A stretch of 64,000 bases of DNA from Streptomyces sp. NRRL S-340 (GTDB lineage Bacteria > Actinomycetota > Actinomycetes > Streptomycetales > Streptomycetaceae), in contig NZ_JOIY01000038.1 in NCBI RefSeq assembly GCF_000720185.1, positions 1 to 64,000 on the forward strand, given 5' to 3'. Shown here piece by piece: positions 1 through 8,452 of the stretch. Below the pieces are notes generated by a model. The model did not search any database. It worked only from the letters and a program-made list of their open reading frames with translations, and was not told the origin of the DNA. A program made the translations under genes and the position numbers. Every line of letters starts with the position of its first letter. The first letter of the stretch is position 1.

Positions 1-563
1 AGCGGGCCGAGGCCACCGCCAAGCTCAAGGACCTCGCCGCCACCCGCACCGAACTGGGCAGCAAGAAGAAGGAAGTCCAGGGCAAGCTCGCCGAGGCGCG
101 GCAGCTCCTCAACACGCTCACCGCCCAGGAGAAGCAGCAGCTCGCCGCCGCCGAGCAGACCCGCGCCACCCGGGGCACGGAGCGGGTCTCCATGGGCAAG
201 ATCACCCCGGGCAGCGGCCACGCGGGCGCCGCCTTCTCCGCCGCCCAGAGCAAGATCGGCAGCCCGTACGACTACGGCCACAACGGGCCGTCCACCTTCG
301 ACTGCTCGGGCCTGACCTCCTGGGCGTACGCGCAGGCCAACGTCTCCATCCCGCGCACCTCCGAGGCGCAGGCCAACATCGGCCAGCGCATCTACTCGCA
401 GAACCAGCTCCAGGTGGGCGACCTGGTCTTCTTCTACGGCGACCTGCACCACGTCGGCCTCTACGCCGGCAAGGGCATGGTCCTGCACGCCCCGCACAGC
501 GGCGCTTTCGTGCGCTACGAGTCGATGGGCAACATGCCCTACCAGTTCGGCGTACGGGTCTGA
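1..563 (+). CDS. C40 (NlpC/P60) peptidoglycan endopeptidase, 3' part only
   Basis: The reading frame is open from base 3, so the true start lies before the window; the ATG at 192 is internal. The visible first 60 residues are rich in Ala, Glu, Lys and Gln with a heptad-like pattern, which fits the coiled-coil region that precedes NlpC/P60 in actinobacterial RipA-like proteins. The rest is the catalytic domain: Cys in FDCSGL (codon 303-305) and His in HHVGLY (codon 450-452), with a second conserved HAP region near the C-terminus. Family role: cleaves D-Glu-mDAP bonds in peptidoglycan outside the membrane. A signal peptide would be in the missing part, so export is inferred. Confidence 0.9.
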   Translation, partial: RAEATAKLKDLAATRTELGSKKKEVQGKLAEARQLLNTLTAQEKQQLAAAEQTRATRGTERVSMGKITPGSGHAGAAFSAAQSKIGSPYDYGHNGPSTFDCSGLTSWAYAQANVSIPRTSEAQANIGQRIYSQNQLQVGDLVFFYGDLHHVGLYAGKGMVLHAPHSGAFVRYESMGNMPYQFGVRV

Positions 564-608
564 TGCCGCGTCAGCGGCGCCGTTTCACCTTTGACTGACG
601 ACCGCTTG

Positions 609-635
609 ACGCCATGTCAGGAACGTATCTGGCGT
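609..635. terminator. weak inverted repeat between convergent genes
   Basis: ACGCCA (609-614) and TGGCGT (630-635) form 6-bp arms around a 15-nt loop in the 96-bp gap between the convergent NlpC/P60 and amidotransferase genes. The stem is short; a terminator role is only suggested by position. Confidence 0.25.
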
Positions 636-659
636 AGCGTCGGTGGTTCGTGCGGCGGA

Positions 660-1529
660 TCAGGCGACGGTCTGGGACGCTGCGGCCTCGGGGCGCAGAC
701 CGGCCAGGGTGAGCCGGTGGGCGGGGGCGTCGGGCAGGACGGTGCTGCTGGTGGTGCTCAGGTCCGGACCCACATGGAGGAGTTCCCCCGGCTCCATGAG
801 ACGCCAGTCGGGGTTGTCGTCCATGCGTTCGCTCGCCACGACCACGGCGGGCTTGTCGGCCAGGTTCTGCGAGTGGACCCGCATGCGTCCCCGGCTGCCG
901 CTGTGGTCGAGGTGGCGGCCGCCGTGCGGTCCCCCCTCGGGACGTCGCAGCACGTACAGCTCGTGGGTGTCCGGGTAGCGCAGCGCCCACAGCCCGCCCG
1001 GGGTGATGAGGACGAGATTGAGGGCGTAGACGGGCAGGTGCGCGGCGATCCAGCGGGCGGCGTGTCCGATGCCGGCGGTGATGTCACCGCCGGCGTCGCG
1101 GATCTCCCGGGTGATGAGGGCGAAGAACCGCTCGGAGTCGGTGTCGCCGCGGACCAGCGCCCGGTCCTGCCCCAGGTGCTGGTCGAGCCGGCCGAGGTCC
1201 TCGATGACCCCGTTGTGCGCGAACAGCCGCCCCTCCTGCTCGAAGGGATGGGTGTTGCGGGCGTCCAGGCTGCCCGTGGAGGCGTAGCGGACGTGCGCGA
1301 GGAAGGTGGCGGACTCCACCTCCCGGGCCTCTTCGGCGAAGACCCGGTCCTGGTACGCGGCGATCGGGGCCTTGTCCACGTGCGGGGTGCCGTCCGGGGC
1401 GAAGTAGCCGAGGCCCGTGCCGTCGGGGTCGTGGCGGCTCTGCCGGCTGAGACTGTCGGGCGCGTCCAGGAGCCAGAAGGTGGCGTGGCTGCGTTGCGGG
1501 GCACTGCTGAGGCCGAACAGACGGCACAT
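660..1529 (-). CDS. Class II glutamine amidotransferase (YafJ/EgtC-like)
   Basis: 289 residues starting MCRLFG, so Cys2 becomes the N-terminal nucleophile after Met removal, as in class II (Ntn) amidotransferases. Conserved glutamine-site segments are visible: HVRYAS, THPF, and HNG followed by RGDTDSE. An AGGAGGT ribosome site lies 5 nt before the ATG. The gene follows the glutamate decarboxylase stop by 15 bp on the same strand, so the two are almost surely co-transcribed. Family reaction: hydrolysis of a gamma-glutamyl amide, releasing glutamate and ammonia. None of the other ergothioneine genes is nearby, so I do not call it EgtC. A glutaminase feeding the decarboxylase is my inference. 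Confidence 0.85.
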   Translation of the reverse strand: MCRLFGLSSAPQRSHATFWLLDAPDSLSRQSRHDPDGTGLGYFAPDGTPHVDKAPIAAYQDRVFAEEAREVESATFLAHVRYASTGSLDARNTHPFEQEGRLFAHNGVIEDLGRLDQHLGQDRALVRGDTDSERFFALITREIRDAGGDITAGIGHAARWIAAHLPVYALNLVLITPGGLWALRYPDTHELYVLRRPEGGPHGGRHLDHSGSRGRMRVHSQNLADKPAVVVASERMDDNPDWRLMEPGELLHVGPDLSTTSSTVLPDAPAHRLTLAGLRPEAAASQTVA

Positions 1530-1544
1530 CGGGTACCTCCTAGG

Positions 1545-2975
1545 TCAGTGGCGGCCCGGGGTGCGCGGGTTCTTGGTCTCCGCGCCGTGGGCGAAACCGC
1601 CGGAGTCGTCGGCACTGCGGTGCGGCTCGTGCTGCTTGTCCAGGCGGGGCAGGACGCGGCGCAGGTCGGCCAGGAGCAGGTCGGCGAGGTCGTGGCTGAA
1701 GCCGTTGCGGACCACGATCCGCAGGGCCGCCAGGTCGGTGCGGTTCTTGGGGAAGGTGTACGCGGGCACCAGCCAGCCGCTCTCGCGCAGGGCCGCGGAG
1801 ACGTCGAAGACGCTGTAGTGGTCGATGCCGTCCCGCATCCGGAAGGCGAAGACGGGGATGTCGCTGCCGTCGGTGATCAGCTCGAACGGTCCGAGTCCGG
1901 CGATCTCGGCGGCGAGCCGGGTGGCGACGTCCCGGCAGGTCTGCTGGACCCGCCGGTAGCCGTCGAAGCCCAGGCGCAGGAAGTTGTAGTACTGGGCGAC
2001 GACCTGCGCGCCGGGCCGGGAGAAGTTCAGCGCGAAGGTCGGCATGTCGCCGCCGAGGTAGTTGACGTGGAAGACGAGGTCGTCGGGGAGGGCGTCCTTG
2101 TCCCGCCACAGGGCCCAGCCGACGCCCGGCATGACCAGGCCGTACTTGTGGCCGGAGGTGTTGATGGAGGCGACCCTCGGCAGCCGGAAGTCCCACGGGA
2201 GGTCCGGGTCGAGGAAGGGGGCGATCATCGCGCCGGACGCGCCGTCGACGTGGACGGGGATGTCCAGTCCGGTGCGGTCCTGGAGGTCGTCCAGGGCGGC
2301 GACGATGCCGGCGACGGGCTCGTAGCTGCCGTCGAAGGTGGAGCCGAGGACGGCGACGACCCCGATGGTGTTCTCGTCGCACAGCTCGACGGCCTTCTCG
2401 GGGGTCAGGTGATAGCGCTCCCCCTCCATCGGCACGTAGCGCGGCTCGACCTCGAAGTAGTCGGCGAACTTCTCCCAGCAGATCTGGACGTTGATGCCCA
2501 TGACCAGGTTGGGCCGGTCGGCCGGCTTGCCCTGCGCGCGCCGCCGGTGCTGCCAGCGGCGCTTGAGCGCGAGCCCGCCCAGCATCGCCGCCTCGCTGGA
2601 CCCGGTGGTGGAGCAGCCGACCGCGTGCCGGGGGTCCTCGGCGTGCCAGAGACGGGCGAGCATGTGGACGCACCGGGTCTCGAGTTCCGCGGTCTGCGGG
2701 TACTCGTCCTTGTCGATCATGTTCTTCTCGGCGCACTCGTCCATCAGCCGCCGGGCCTCCGGCTCGGCCCAGGTGGAGACGAACGTGGCGAGGTTCTGCC
2801 GGGCGTTGCCGTCGAGCATCAGCTCGTCGTGGACGATCTGGTAGGCCGTGTCCGGTTCCATCTCCCCCGACGGCATCGCGTACCGCGGAACCTTCAGCGG
2901 TTCCCGGCTGAAGACCGGGTTGACCATCAGGTCCCGGCTCTCACCGCGGTCGTCACGGGGGTGCCTCACCGTCAT
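1545..2975 (-). CDS. gad: Glutamate decarboxylase (PLP, group II)
   Basis: 476 residues, the usual length for bacterial Gad. The PLP lysine is K277 in NTSGHKYG, and the upstream HVDGASG carries the aspartate that contacts the pyridine nitrogen. TTGSSEA near residue 125 is the phosphate-binding loop. The enzyme converts L-glutamate to GABA and CO2, consuming a proton, in the cytoplasm. The ATG at 2975 is preceded by GGAG at 5-nt spacing. It is first of a two-gene unit with the class II amidotransferase. No GadC antiporter or GABA transaminase is adjacent, although an omega-aminotransferase sits at 55.7 kb. Function call is firm; physiological role (acid or osmotic stress, GABA shunt) is not shown by the sequence. 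Confidence 0.95.
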   Translation of the reverse strand: MTVRHPRDDRGESRDLMVNPVFSREPLKVPRYAMPSGEMEPDTAYQIVHDELMLDGNARQNLATFVSTWAEPEARRLMDECAEKNMIDKDEYPQTAELETRCVHMLARLWHAEDPRHAVGCSTTGSSEAAMLGGLALKRRWQHRRRAQGKPADRPNLVMGINVQICWEKFADYFEVEPRYVPMEGERYHLTPEKAVELCDENTIGVVAVLGSTFDGSYEPVAGIVAALDDLQDRTGLDIPVHVDGASGAMIAPFLDPDLPWDFRLPRVASINTSGHKYGLVMPGVGWALWRDKDALPDDLVFHVNYLGGDMPTFALNFSRPGAQVVAQYYNFLRLGFDGYRRVQQTCRDVATRLAAEIAGLGPFELITDGSDIPVFAFRMRDGIDHYSVFDVSAALRESGWLVPAYTFPKNRTDLAALRIVVRNGFSHDLADLLLADLRRVLPRLDKQHEPHRSADDSGGFAHGAETKNPRTPGRH

Positions 2976-3073
2976 GCGCGCTCCGTCCTCGGTCTGTCGT
3001 CAGCCTGTCCTCGGCCGGTTGCCGGCCTGTCGTCGGCGTACCGGTACCCGGAATCGCCCGTTGGATCCTCGTG

Positions 3074-4207
3074 TCACCGCTCCAGGAAGTCGAACAGCTC
3101 TTCCCAGCGGCGGGTGATGGCTGCGGGGTCGAAACGCCGCACACTGCGCAGCGCCTGTTCCCCCATCGCGTCCCGCAGGGGTTCGTCGGACATCAACCGG
3201 ACGAGGTGGCGGGCGAGTTCGGAGGTGTTGCCGGGCCGGGCGAGCAGTCCGTCCTCGTCATGGGTGACGATCTCCCGGACGCCTGGCGCGCAGTCGAACG
3301 CGACGCACGGCACCCCGCTCGCCATCGCCTCCAGCAGCACCAGCGGAAAGCCCTCGCCGCGGGAGGACTGGACGAAGACGGAGCAGGCGCGCAGCGCCCC
3401 GGGCACGTCGTCGGTCTGCCCGGCGAAGTCCACCGAGTCCTCGATGCCCAGCTCGGCGCACTGCCGGCGCAGCTCCGCCTCGGACTCTCCCCTGCCGTAG
3501 ATCCGCAGGGTCCAGCCGGGCTGCTGCGGAGCGGCCTGCGCCCAGGCGTCCAGCAGCAGGTCGACGCCCTTCTCGTGGGAGAGCCGGCCGATGCTCGCGA
3601 CGACCTTCTCGGTGCGCGGGGAGGGGGTGCCGGGCTCGATGGGCAGCGGGTTCGGCATGAAGTCGAGGTTGTTCATGCCCTCGCCGACCCAGCGGTCGGC
3701 GTCCTCCTGGGTGAGGGCGAGGAGCCGGTCGACGTCGGCGTAGTACTTCTTGACCCGGGCGAAGCGGGACGACTTGCGGGCCGTCTCGAAGGACTCGTGG
3801 GTCATGCCGATGACGGTGTGTCCGGCGGTGTCCGCGAGGGCCACCCACTCCATCGCCCAGACCTGGGTGACGATGATCACCGCACCGGGCGAGGCGGCGC
3901 GGAACAGTGCCGTGAGCCGTCCGGCGGCGGCCCGCATGTGGGCGTCGTGGCGGCGCAGGGCGGGGTCGGCGGAGCCGAGCAGGCGGCGCGGCCGGGGGCG
4001 GCCCGGGGGCCGGCGGGCGTACAGCGTGACCGTGCGGAACGGGGGGTTCTCGCCGAGGTCCATCGGGTGCCCCGCCGGTGCGATGCCGGCGATGGTGACC
4101 CGGTGGCCGCGGTCGGCCAGCAGCCTGGCGAGCTGGGCCTGCCAGCGGCCCACGCCGCCGAGTTCGTTGACCTCGTTGGCCACGAAGAAGATGTCGCGCT
4201 GGGTCAT
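3074..4207 (-). CDS. Glycosyltransferase family 4
   Basis: 377 residues from an ATG at 4207 that overlaps the upstream gene's TGA by 4 bp (ATGA), so translation is coupled. The start MTQRDIFFVANEVNELGGVG is the Gly-rich GT-B acceptor domain; ASIGRLSHEKGVDLLLDAW opens the nucleotide-sugar domain, and GEGFPLVLLEAMASGVPCVA contains the EX7E-type motif of retaining GT4 enzymes. It probably adds a sugar from an NDP donor to a surface polymer or teichoic-acid-like glycan, because its partner is a CDP-glycerol phosphotransferase. Substrate not deducible. Frames extending beyond 4207 are not real coding sequence. Confidence 0.9.
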   Translation of the reverse strand: MTQRDIFFVANEVNELGGVGRWQAQLARLLADRGHRVTIAGIAPAGHPMDLGENPPFRTVTLYARRPPGRPRPRRLLGSADPALRRHDAHMRAAAGRLTALFRAASPGAVIIVTQVWAMEWVALADTAGHTVIGMTHESFETARKSSRFARVKKYYADVDRLLALTQEDADRWVGEGMNNLDFMPNPLPIEPGTPSPRTEKVVASIGRLSHEKGVDLLLDAWAQAAPQQPGWTLRIYGRGESEAELRRQCAELGIEDSVDFAGQTDDVPGALRACSVFVQSSRGEGFPLVLLEAMASGVPCVAFDCAPGVREIVTHDEDGLLARPGNTSELARHLVRLMSDEPLRDAMGEQALRSVRRFDPAAITRRWEELFDFLER

Positions 4208-7080
4208 CGGGCCTCTCCCGCGGGGCCGAAGAAACGGTCCACGATCTGCGCCGCGGCGTCCCCGCGGTCGTACTCGCCGTACTTGTCCACGAACTCCTTC
4301 AGCAGGGCCTCGTACGCCGTGTGCACGGCGGTCAGGTCGCCGAGCGCGGCGAAGAGGTCCTCCGGGGTGCGCGGCACGGGGCCGGGCGCCTCGGTGAGCA
4401 GGTCGAAGTAGGTGCCGCGGGTGTCCTCGGCGTACTCCTCCCAGTCGTGGACGTAGAACACGATGGGGCGCTGGAGCAGCGCGTAGTCGAACATCACCGA
4501 GGAGTAGTCGGTGATCAGTGCGTCGGCGAGCAGCATCAGCGGGGTGATGTCCGGTTCCGCGCTGACGTCGATGACGCGTCCGGCCACCGAGGGCGGCAGA
4601 GTGAGCCGGTTGAGGTAGTGCGCGCGCACCAGCAGGACGTGGTCGTCGCCGAAGCGGTCGGCGTACTCCTCGACGTCGAAGGGGAACGCGAAGTCGCGTA
4701 CCCGGCCGTCGGGGTGGGCGCGGAACGTCGGCGCGTACAGCAGCACCCGCTTGCCCGGGTCGATGCCCAGGCGTTCGGCCAGCCGCCGCGCCTGCGGGTC
4801 CGGTGCGTCCGACTCGCGGGCCCGCACGAGGGCGTCGTTGCGCGGATAGCCGGTGCGCAGCAGTTTGTGCTCGGGGATGCGGTAGGCGCGGGCCAGGGTG
4901 CGCACGTCGTGCTCGCTGCGGACCACGAAGTGGTCGAAGCGGTCCAGGGCCTGCTGGTAGGAGCGCTGCTCCTGCTCGGACTGCATCCGGTGGGTGGGCT
5001 CGTCGAAGCCCATCCGCTTGAGCGCGGAGCCGTGCCAGGTCTGGATGTACGTCGTCTCGGGGCGCTTGGCCAGGCGCAGCGGGTAGCCCTGGTTGTCGAT
5101 CCAGTACTCGGCCTGGGCGAGCGCCTTCAGGTACCGCCACGACCAGCGGCGCACCAGCTCCGCGTCCTCGGGGAAGCCCTTGGGCCGGTCGCCCGCGTAG
5201 GACCAGACGGCGGTGATGGGCACGCCGCGGCGGCGCAGCTCCTCGTAGATCGCGCGGGGGCTGTCGCTGTACTGCTTGCCGAGGTGGCTCTCGAAGACGA
5301 CGGTGCCCTTGCGGACGGGGAGCTTGCTCAGCATGCGGTCGTAGACCTGGAGCTTGCGGGTGCCGGAGTTCAGGTCGCGGCGCACGGCGCGCAGCTTGCG
5401 GTAGGCGCCCTTGGCGGCGCGCGCGGGGCGTCCGTGCAGGTTGCGCTGGACGGCGGCCCGGCCTGCGCGGGCGGCCTGGCCGTGCTGGGCGAGCCGGAAG
5501 GCGAGGTGGCCCTTGGCGGACACCTGGGCCTCGATGCGGTCGGCCATCAGCCTCGTCAGGCGCGGCCGGACGGGGAGGGCCTCGGCGTGCTCCAGGTCGA
5601 CGGTGCCGACGGTGAGGCGGCTGGTGGTCCGCGCGCCGTCCGCGGTCAGGTGCAGCCGGACGTCCCAGACGTCGTCGATGATGCCGAGCGGGCGCAGGCG
5701 CCGGGTCAGGGGCACCTCGGCCCGCCAGGCGATCGTGTCGCCCTCGTGGCTGACGGCGGCGACCGGGAACCGGAAGGTCTGCAGGCTGCGCCGCCGGGCC
5801 CGGAACTCCAGCTCGGCGGTGAGCTTCGCACCGGGGGCGATGGTGTGCAGCGGGTTGACGATCGCACCCGCGAGCCGCACGTCGCCGCCGTCCACGGCGT
5901 ACTCGGTGAGCTGGTTGCGCAGGAACATCTGGTTCAGCCGCTTGGCGTGGTAGCCGAGGCTGGTGACGTCCAGGACGGAGCGCATGTCCGGATCGTCGAG
6001 GTAGCGGTCGGTCCAGTAGATCCGCCCGTCCCGCTCGACCAGCGGGGTGGCGATCTTCTGCCGGTTGATCAGGGTGTCGATGGCCGGCATCAGGTCCGCC
6101 CAGTCCTCGCGCAGCAGCAGCTGGGCGCAGATGGCGTGGACGCGGTCCAGCTCGGCGTAGGCGGCCTCGGGGAAGTCCTGGACGTACCCGCGGGCCAGCT
6201 CGGCGAAGCCGTGCCGGTAGTCGTCGTCGAGGAAGGGCAGTTCCCGCAGGTAGAGCACGAGGTCGTGCTTGAGGAACTTGATGTCCTTCCACAGCTTCAG
6301 CCTCTCCTGGCCCTGGCGGTCCAGGAGGGCGTCGATACGGCGGTGGATCTCGACCCGGTCGGCGAAGTTCCTGATCTCGCCGCGGCGGTTGCTGATCGAC
6401 TTGGCCTCGGTCTTCTCCACGACGTTCCAGTGGTAGACCGTGTTCGGGATCAGGGTGATGCGCCGCGCGGCCAGGTAGGCCTGGGCGGAGAAGAGCAGGT
6501 CCTCGTAGTGGATGCCGCGCGGGAAGACGAGGTCGTTGCCGAGGAGGAAGTCGCGCCGGTAGCACTTGTTGGTCGACAGCGTGTCGAAGACGAACAGGTC
6601 CGGCAGCTCGGCGACGGACTCCAGCGTGCGGGTGCTGCGGTACAGCCACGGGTACCAGGCGACGCGCTTGCCGTGCCGGTTGTCCGTGTACACACGGACG
6701 CAGAGGCCGGAGACGAGGTCGGCGCCGGTGCGGTCGGCGGCCTCGACCATGTTGCGGCACGCGTTGCGCTCCAGCGTGTCGTCGCTGTCCAGGAACATCA
6801 CGTAGCGGCCCCGGGCGACCTTGACGCCCTCGTTGCGGGGCTCTCCGCAGCCGCCGCTGTTCTCCGCGAGCCGGATCGCGCGGACCTTGCCCGGGTGGGC
6901 CGCGGCGAGCGCCTGCGCGACCCCGTAGGAGCCGTCCGTCGAGCAGTCGTCGGCGATGACGACCTCGACGTTGCGCAGAGTTTGCTCGAGAACGGAACCG
7001 ACGGCCGCCGGAAGACGCTCTTCGTCGTTGTAGACGATGACGACAACGCTGACGTCCGGTTCGGGCGCGACGCTCGACAC
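4204..7080 (-). CDS. GT2 glycosyltransferase / CDP-glycerol glycerophosphotransferase fusion
   Basis: About 958 residues. Residues roughly 1-240 are a GT-A family 2 domain (VSVVVIVYNDEERL, DDCSTDGS, and FLDSDD for the metal site). A linker/beta region of about 300 residues follows. The last ~370 residues are a CDP-glycerol:glycerophosphotransferase domain: TWHGSALKRMG and, near the end, TDYSSVMFDYA with downstream HDWEEY. Such fusions make wall teichoic-acid-like polymers at the inner membrane face. I prefer the GTG at 7080, with GAGAGG 5 nt upstream; a GTG at 7086 and longer versions to 7164 are possible. The stop overlaps the GT4 start (ATGA), making a two-gene wall-polymer unit. Confidence 0.88.
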   Translation of the reverse strand: MSSVAPEPDVSVVVIVYNDEERLPAAVGSVLEQTLRNVEVVIADDCSTDGSYGVAQALAAAHPGKVRAIRLAENSGGCGEPRNEGVKVARGRYVMFLDSDDTLERNACRNMVEAADRTGADLVSGLCVRVYTDNRHGKRVAWYPWLYRSTRTLESVAELPDLFVFDTLSTNKCYRRDFLLGNDLVFPRGIHYEDLLFSAQAYLAARRITLIPNTVYHWNVVEKTEAKSISNRRGEIRNFADRVEIHRRIDALLDRQGQERLKLWKDIKFLKHDLVLYLRELPFLDDDYRHGFAELARGYVQDFPEAAYAELDRVHAICAQLLLREDWADLMPAIDTLINRQKIATPLVERDGRIYWTDRYLDDPDMRSVLDVTSLGYHAKRLNQMFLRNQLTEYAVDGGDVRLAGAIVNPLHTIAPGAKLTAELEFRARRRSLQTFRFPVAAVSHEGDTIAWRAEVPLTRRLRPLGIIDDVWDVRLHLTADGARTTSRLTVGTVDLEHAEALPVRPRLTRLMADRIEAQVSAKGHLAFRLAQHGQAARAGRAAVQRNLHGRPARAAKGAYRKLRAVRRDLNSGTRKLQVYDRMLSKLPVRKGTVVFESHLGKQYSDSPRAIYEELRRRGVPITAVWSYAGDRPKGFPEDAELVRRWSWRYLKALAQAEYWIDNQGYPLRLAKRPETTYIQTWHGSALKRMGFDEPTHRMQSEQEQRSYQQALDRFDHFVVRSEHDVRTLARAYRIPEHKLLRTGYPRNDALVRARESDAPDPQARRLAERLGIDPGKRVLLYAPTFRAHPDGRVRDFAFPFDVEEYADRFGDDHVLLVRAHYLNRLTLPPSVAGRVIDVSAEPDITPLMLLADALITDYSSVMFDYALLQRPIVFYVHDWEEYAEDTRGTYFDLLTEAPGPVPRTPEDLFAALGDLTAVHTAYEALLKEFVDKYGEYDRGDAAAQIVDRFFGPAGEAR

Positions 7081-7130
7081 GGCCACCTCTCGTCTCTGTA
7101 CGGTGGGGGATGCGGTGGGGGTGAACGTCA

Positions 7131-7147
7131 CCCTACAGGCTGTAGGG
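7131..7147. promoter_or_regulatory. 17-bp perfect palindrome in wall-polymer operon leader
   Basis: CCCTACAGGCTGTAGGG is a perfect palindrome around base 7139, about 50 bp upstream of the preferred GTG start at 7080. Length and symmetry fit a dimeric repressor operator. No regulator gene is adjacent, so the ligand protein is unknown. Confidence 0.45.
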
Positions 7148-7355
7148 ACCACCCCCGCTCCCACCCCTCCTGCAAACTACGTCAATGCGACAATACGCCG
7201 CCCCTCTGACACGCTGAGCTGGGGCGGGGGCGGTGGCGGCGGCTGTTCCCGGGACTGGAGCGCCCGGCTCACCGGTCAGGCGCCGCGGGGCGGGGAGGCT
7301 GCCGCGGCTGCGGGGCCGCGGCGGCGCGCGGCCGGGATGTCAGGGCGCGCGCCCC

Positions 7356-7404
7356 CTCAGCCCGGGGCACGGGCGCGACTGCTCAGCCCGAGGCACGGGC
7401 GCGA
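7356..7404. repeat. 26-bp tandem repeat, two copies
   Basis: Near-identical copies begin CTCAGCCCG at 7356 and 7382, differing by one base over the aligned stretch. They abut the 28-bp array at 7428. Confidence 0.75.
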
Positions 7405-7427
7405 TGGTGCGGCCCGGGATGGCCGGA

Positions 7428-7539
7428 CCGCGACCGCGAGACCGGGTTCACCTGACCGCGACCGCGAGACCCAGGTCACCGAGCCGCGACCGCGAGACCA
7501 GGTTCACCGGAACGCGACCGCGAGACCGGGGCCCGCCAG
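7428..7539. repeat. 28-bp tandem array, four copies
   Basis: The core CCGCGACCGCGAGACC recurs at 7428, 7456 and 7484, and with one change at 7512: an exact 28-bp period with no spacers. The second half of each unit (GGTTCACC-like) is more variable. It lies 50-165 bp downstream of the methyltransferase stop on the minus strand. Confidence 0.9.
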
Positions 7540-7592
7540 GGGACGAAGCGCGGGACCGGGGACCTCCGGCGGCCGGTCCCGCGGCCGGGGCG

Positions 7593-8327
7593 TCACTCCC
7601 GGGCGGCCGTGACCACCAGCCACCTGGACGGCAGCTCTATTCGGGTGCCGGCGGGTGTGCGCTCCGTCGTGACGAGCGGGAGCTCTCCCGCGGCCAGGAC
7701 GGTGAGGCCGGCCGAGCGGAGGAGGTACGGCACCGCCTCGTCGCTCACCTCGCCGGGGGCTATCCCGTGCCGGAGGACCGGGGCGAGCTTGGGCGGCGGC
7801 CCCGCGGGGTCCTGCGCCAGCCGGCCCAGGACCGATCGCGCCGCCTGGGACGGCTCGACCAGGAAGGCCCGGCCGCGTTCCCCGACCAGCACGGCGAGCG
7901 CGTCCGCGAGCGCCTGCCGGTCGTCGGGCTCGCACTGGTGCAGGACACCGCGCATGTAGACGTTCACGTCGCCCAGCTCGGCGTGCAGGGCGCCGGCCGC
8001 CGCCTTGTCGGTGGCGTCCAGCTCGCGGTACTCCGCCCGCCCGGTCCGGTCCGCGAGCCGGGCGCGTGCGACGGCCGCCGCCGCGATGTCCGCGCCGACG
8101 ACCCTCGGGAAGCGGCCGGCCAGGTACCGGGTCTGCGTGCCGTTGCCGCACCCGAGGTCCACCAGCGGCAGAGCGGTGGCGGCCAGGTACGGCGCGAACA
8201 GGGGAACGTGCACGGCGGCGGTCACCGCCGGGTCGGCGTCCCAGAACACCTGTCCCGGTCCGTCGGGCGCCGCACGCCAGAACCCCTCCCAGGCCTGCCG
8301 GTACCGACTCGTCACGCTCATGCCCAA
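7593..8327 (-). CDS. Class I SAM-dependent methyltransferase
   Basis: 244 residues. Motif I VDLGCGNGTQT near residue 56 binds SAM, followed by VVGADIAAAAV, whose acidic residue contacts the ribose hydroxyls, and an aspartate at YRELDATD. The region ends in a beta-strand-like LPLVTTERTPAGTRI segment. Monocistronic: both neighbours are separated by over 120 bp. Substrate unknown; resemblance is to the broad Methyltransf_25/11 group of small-molecule or thiopurine-type enzymes. The upstream 125 bp (8328-8452) shows no clear promoter. Confidence 0.82.
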   Translation of the reverse strand: MGMSVTSRYRQAWEGFWRAAPDGPGQVFWDADPAVTAAVHVPLFAPYLAATALPLVDLGCGNGTQTRYLAGRFPRVVGADIAAAAVARARLADRTGRAEYRELDATDKAAAGALHAELGDVNVYMRGVLHQCEPDDRQALADALAVLVGERGRAFLVEPSQAARSVLGRLAQDPAGPPPKLAPVLRHGIAPGEVSDEAVPYLLRSAGLTVLAAGELPLVTTERTPAGTRIELPSRWLVVTAARE

Positions 8328-8452
8328 CTCCCCAGTGTGCGGCGGTGATCCGTCGTGAGCGACGGGCGGGAGAACGGTCTACCGCGCCCCTCGCCTCCGG
8401 GCAAGCACCCGGCCCACTCCTTCACACCCCCGCCCCGGCCCGCCCTCTCTTC

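Larger units (their letters stand above)
7081..7592. other. Long intergenic region with leader and repeats
   Basis: No convincing coding sequence. It holds the leader and presumed promoter of the minus-strand glycosyltransferase operon (7081-7220) and, from 7356 to about 7540, two tandem arrays lying just downstream of the methyltransferase stop codon. Confidence 0.6.

Noticed and set aside
660-1529. EgtC of ergothioneine synthesis
   Set aside because: No EgtA, EgtB, EgtD or EgtE neighbours; the gene partners with gad instead.
591-3500. Very long plus-strand open frame opposite the amidotransferase and gad genes
   Set aside because: Stop-poor antisense frame, typical in high-GC DNA. Codon positions and protein composition (Val/Gly/Asp/Arg-rich, no domains) show it is the shadow of the minus-strand genes.
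4321-7209. Long plus-strand frame opposite the GT2/CDP-glycerol fusion
   Set aside because: Same antisense-shadow pattern; no recognisable motifs, while the minus strand shows two clear enzyme domains.
7428-7540. CRISPR-like repeats with 28-bp units
   Set aside because: Copies are contiguous with no unique spacers, are GC-rich and degenerate, and no cas genes are in the window.
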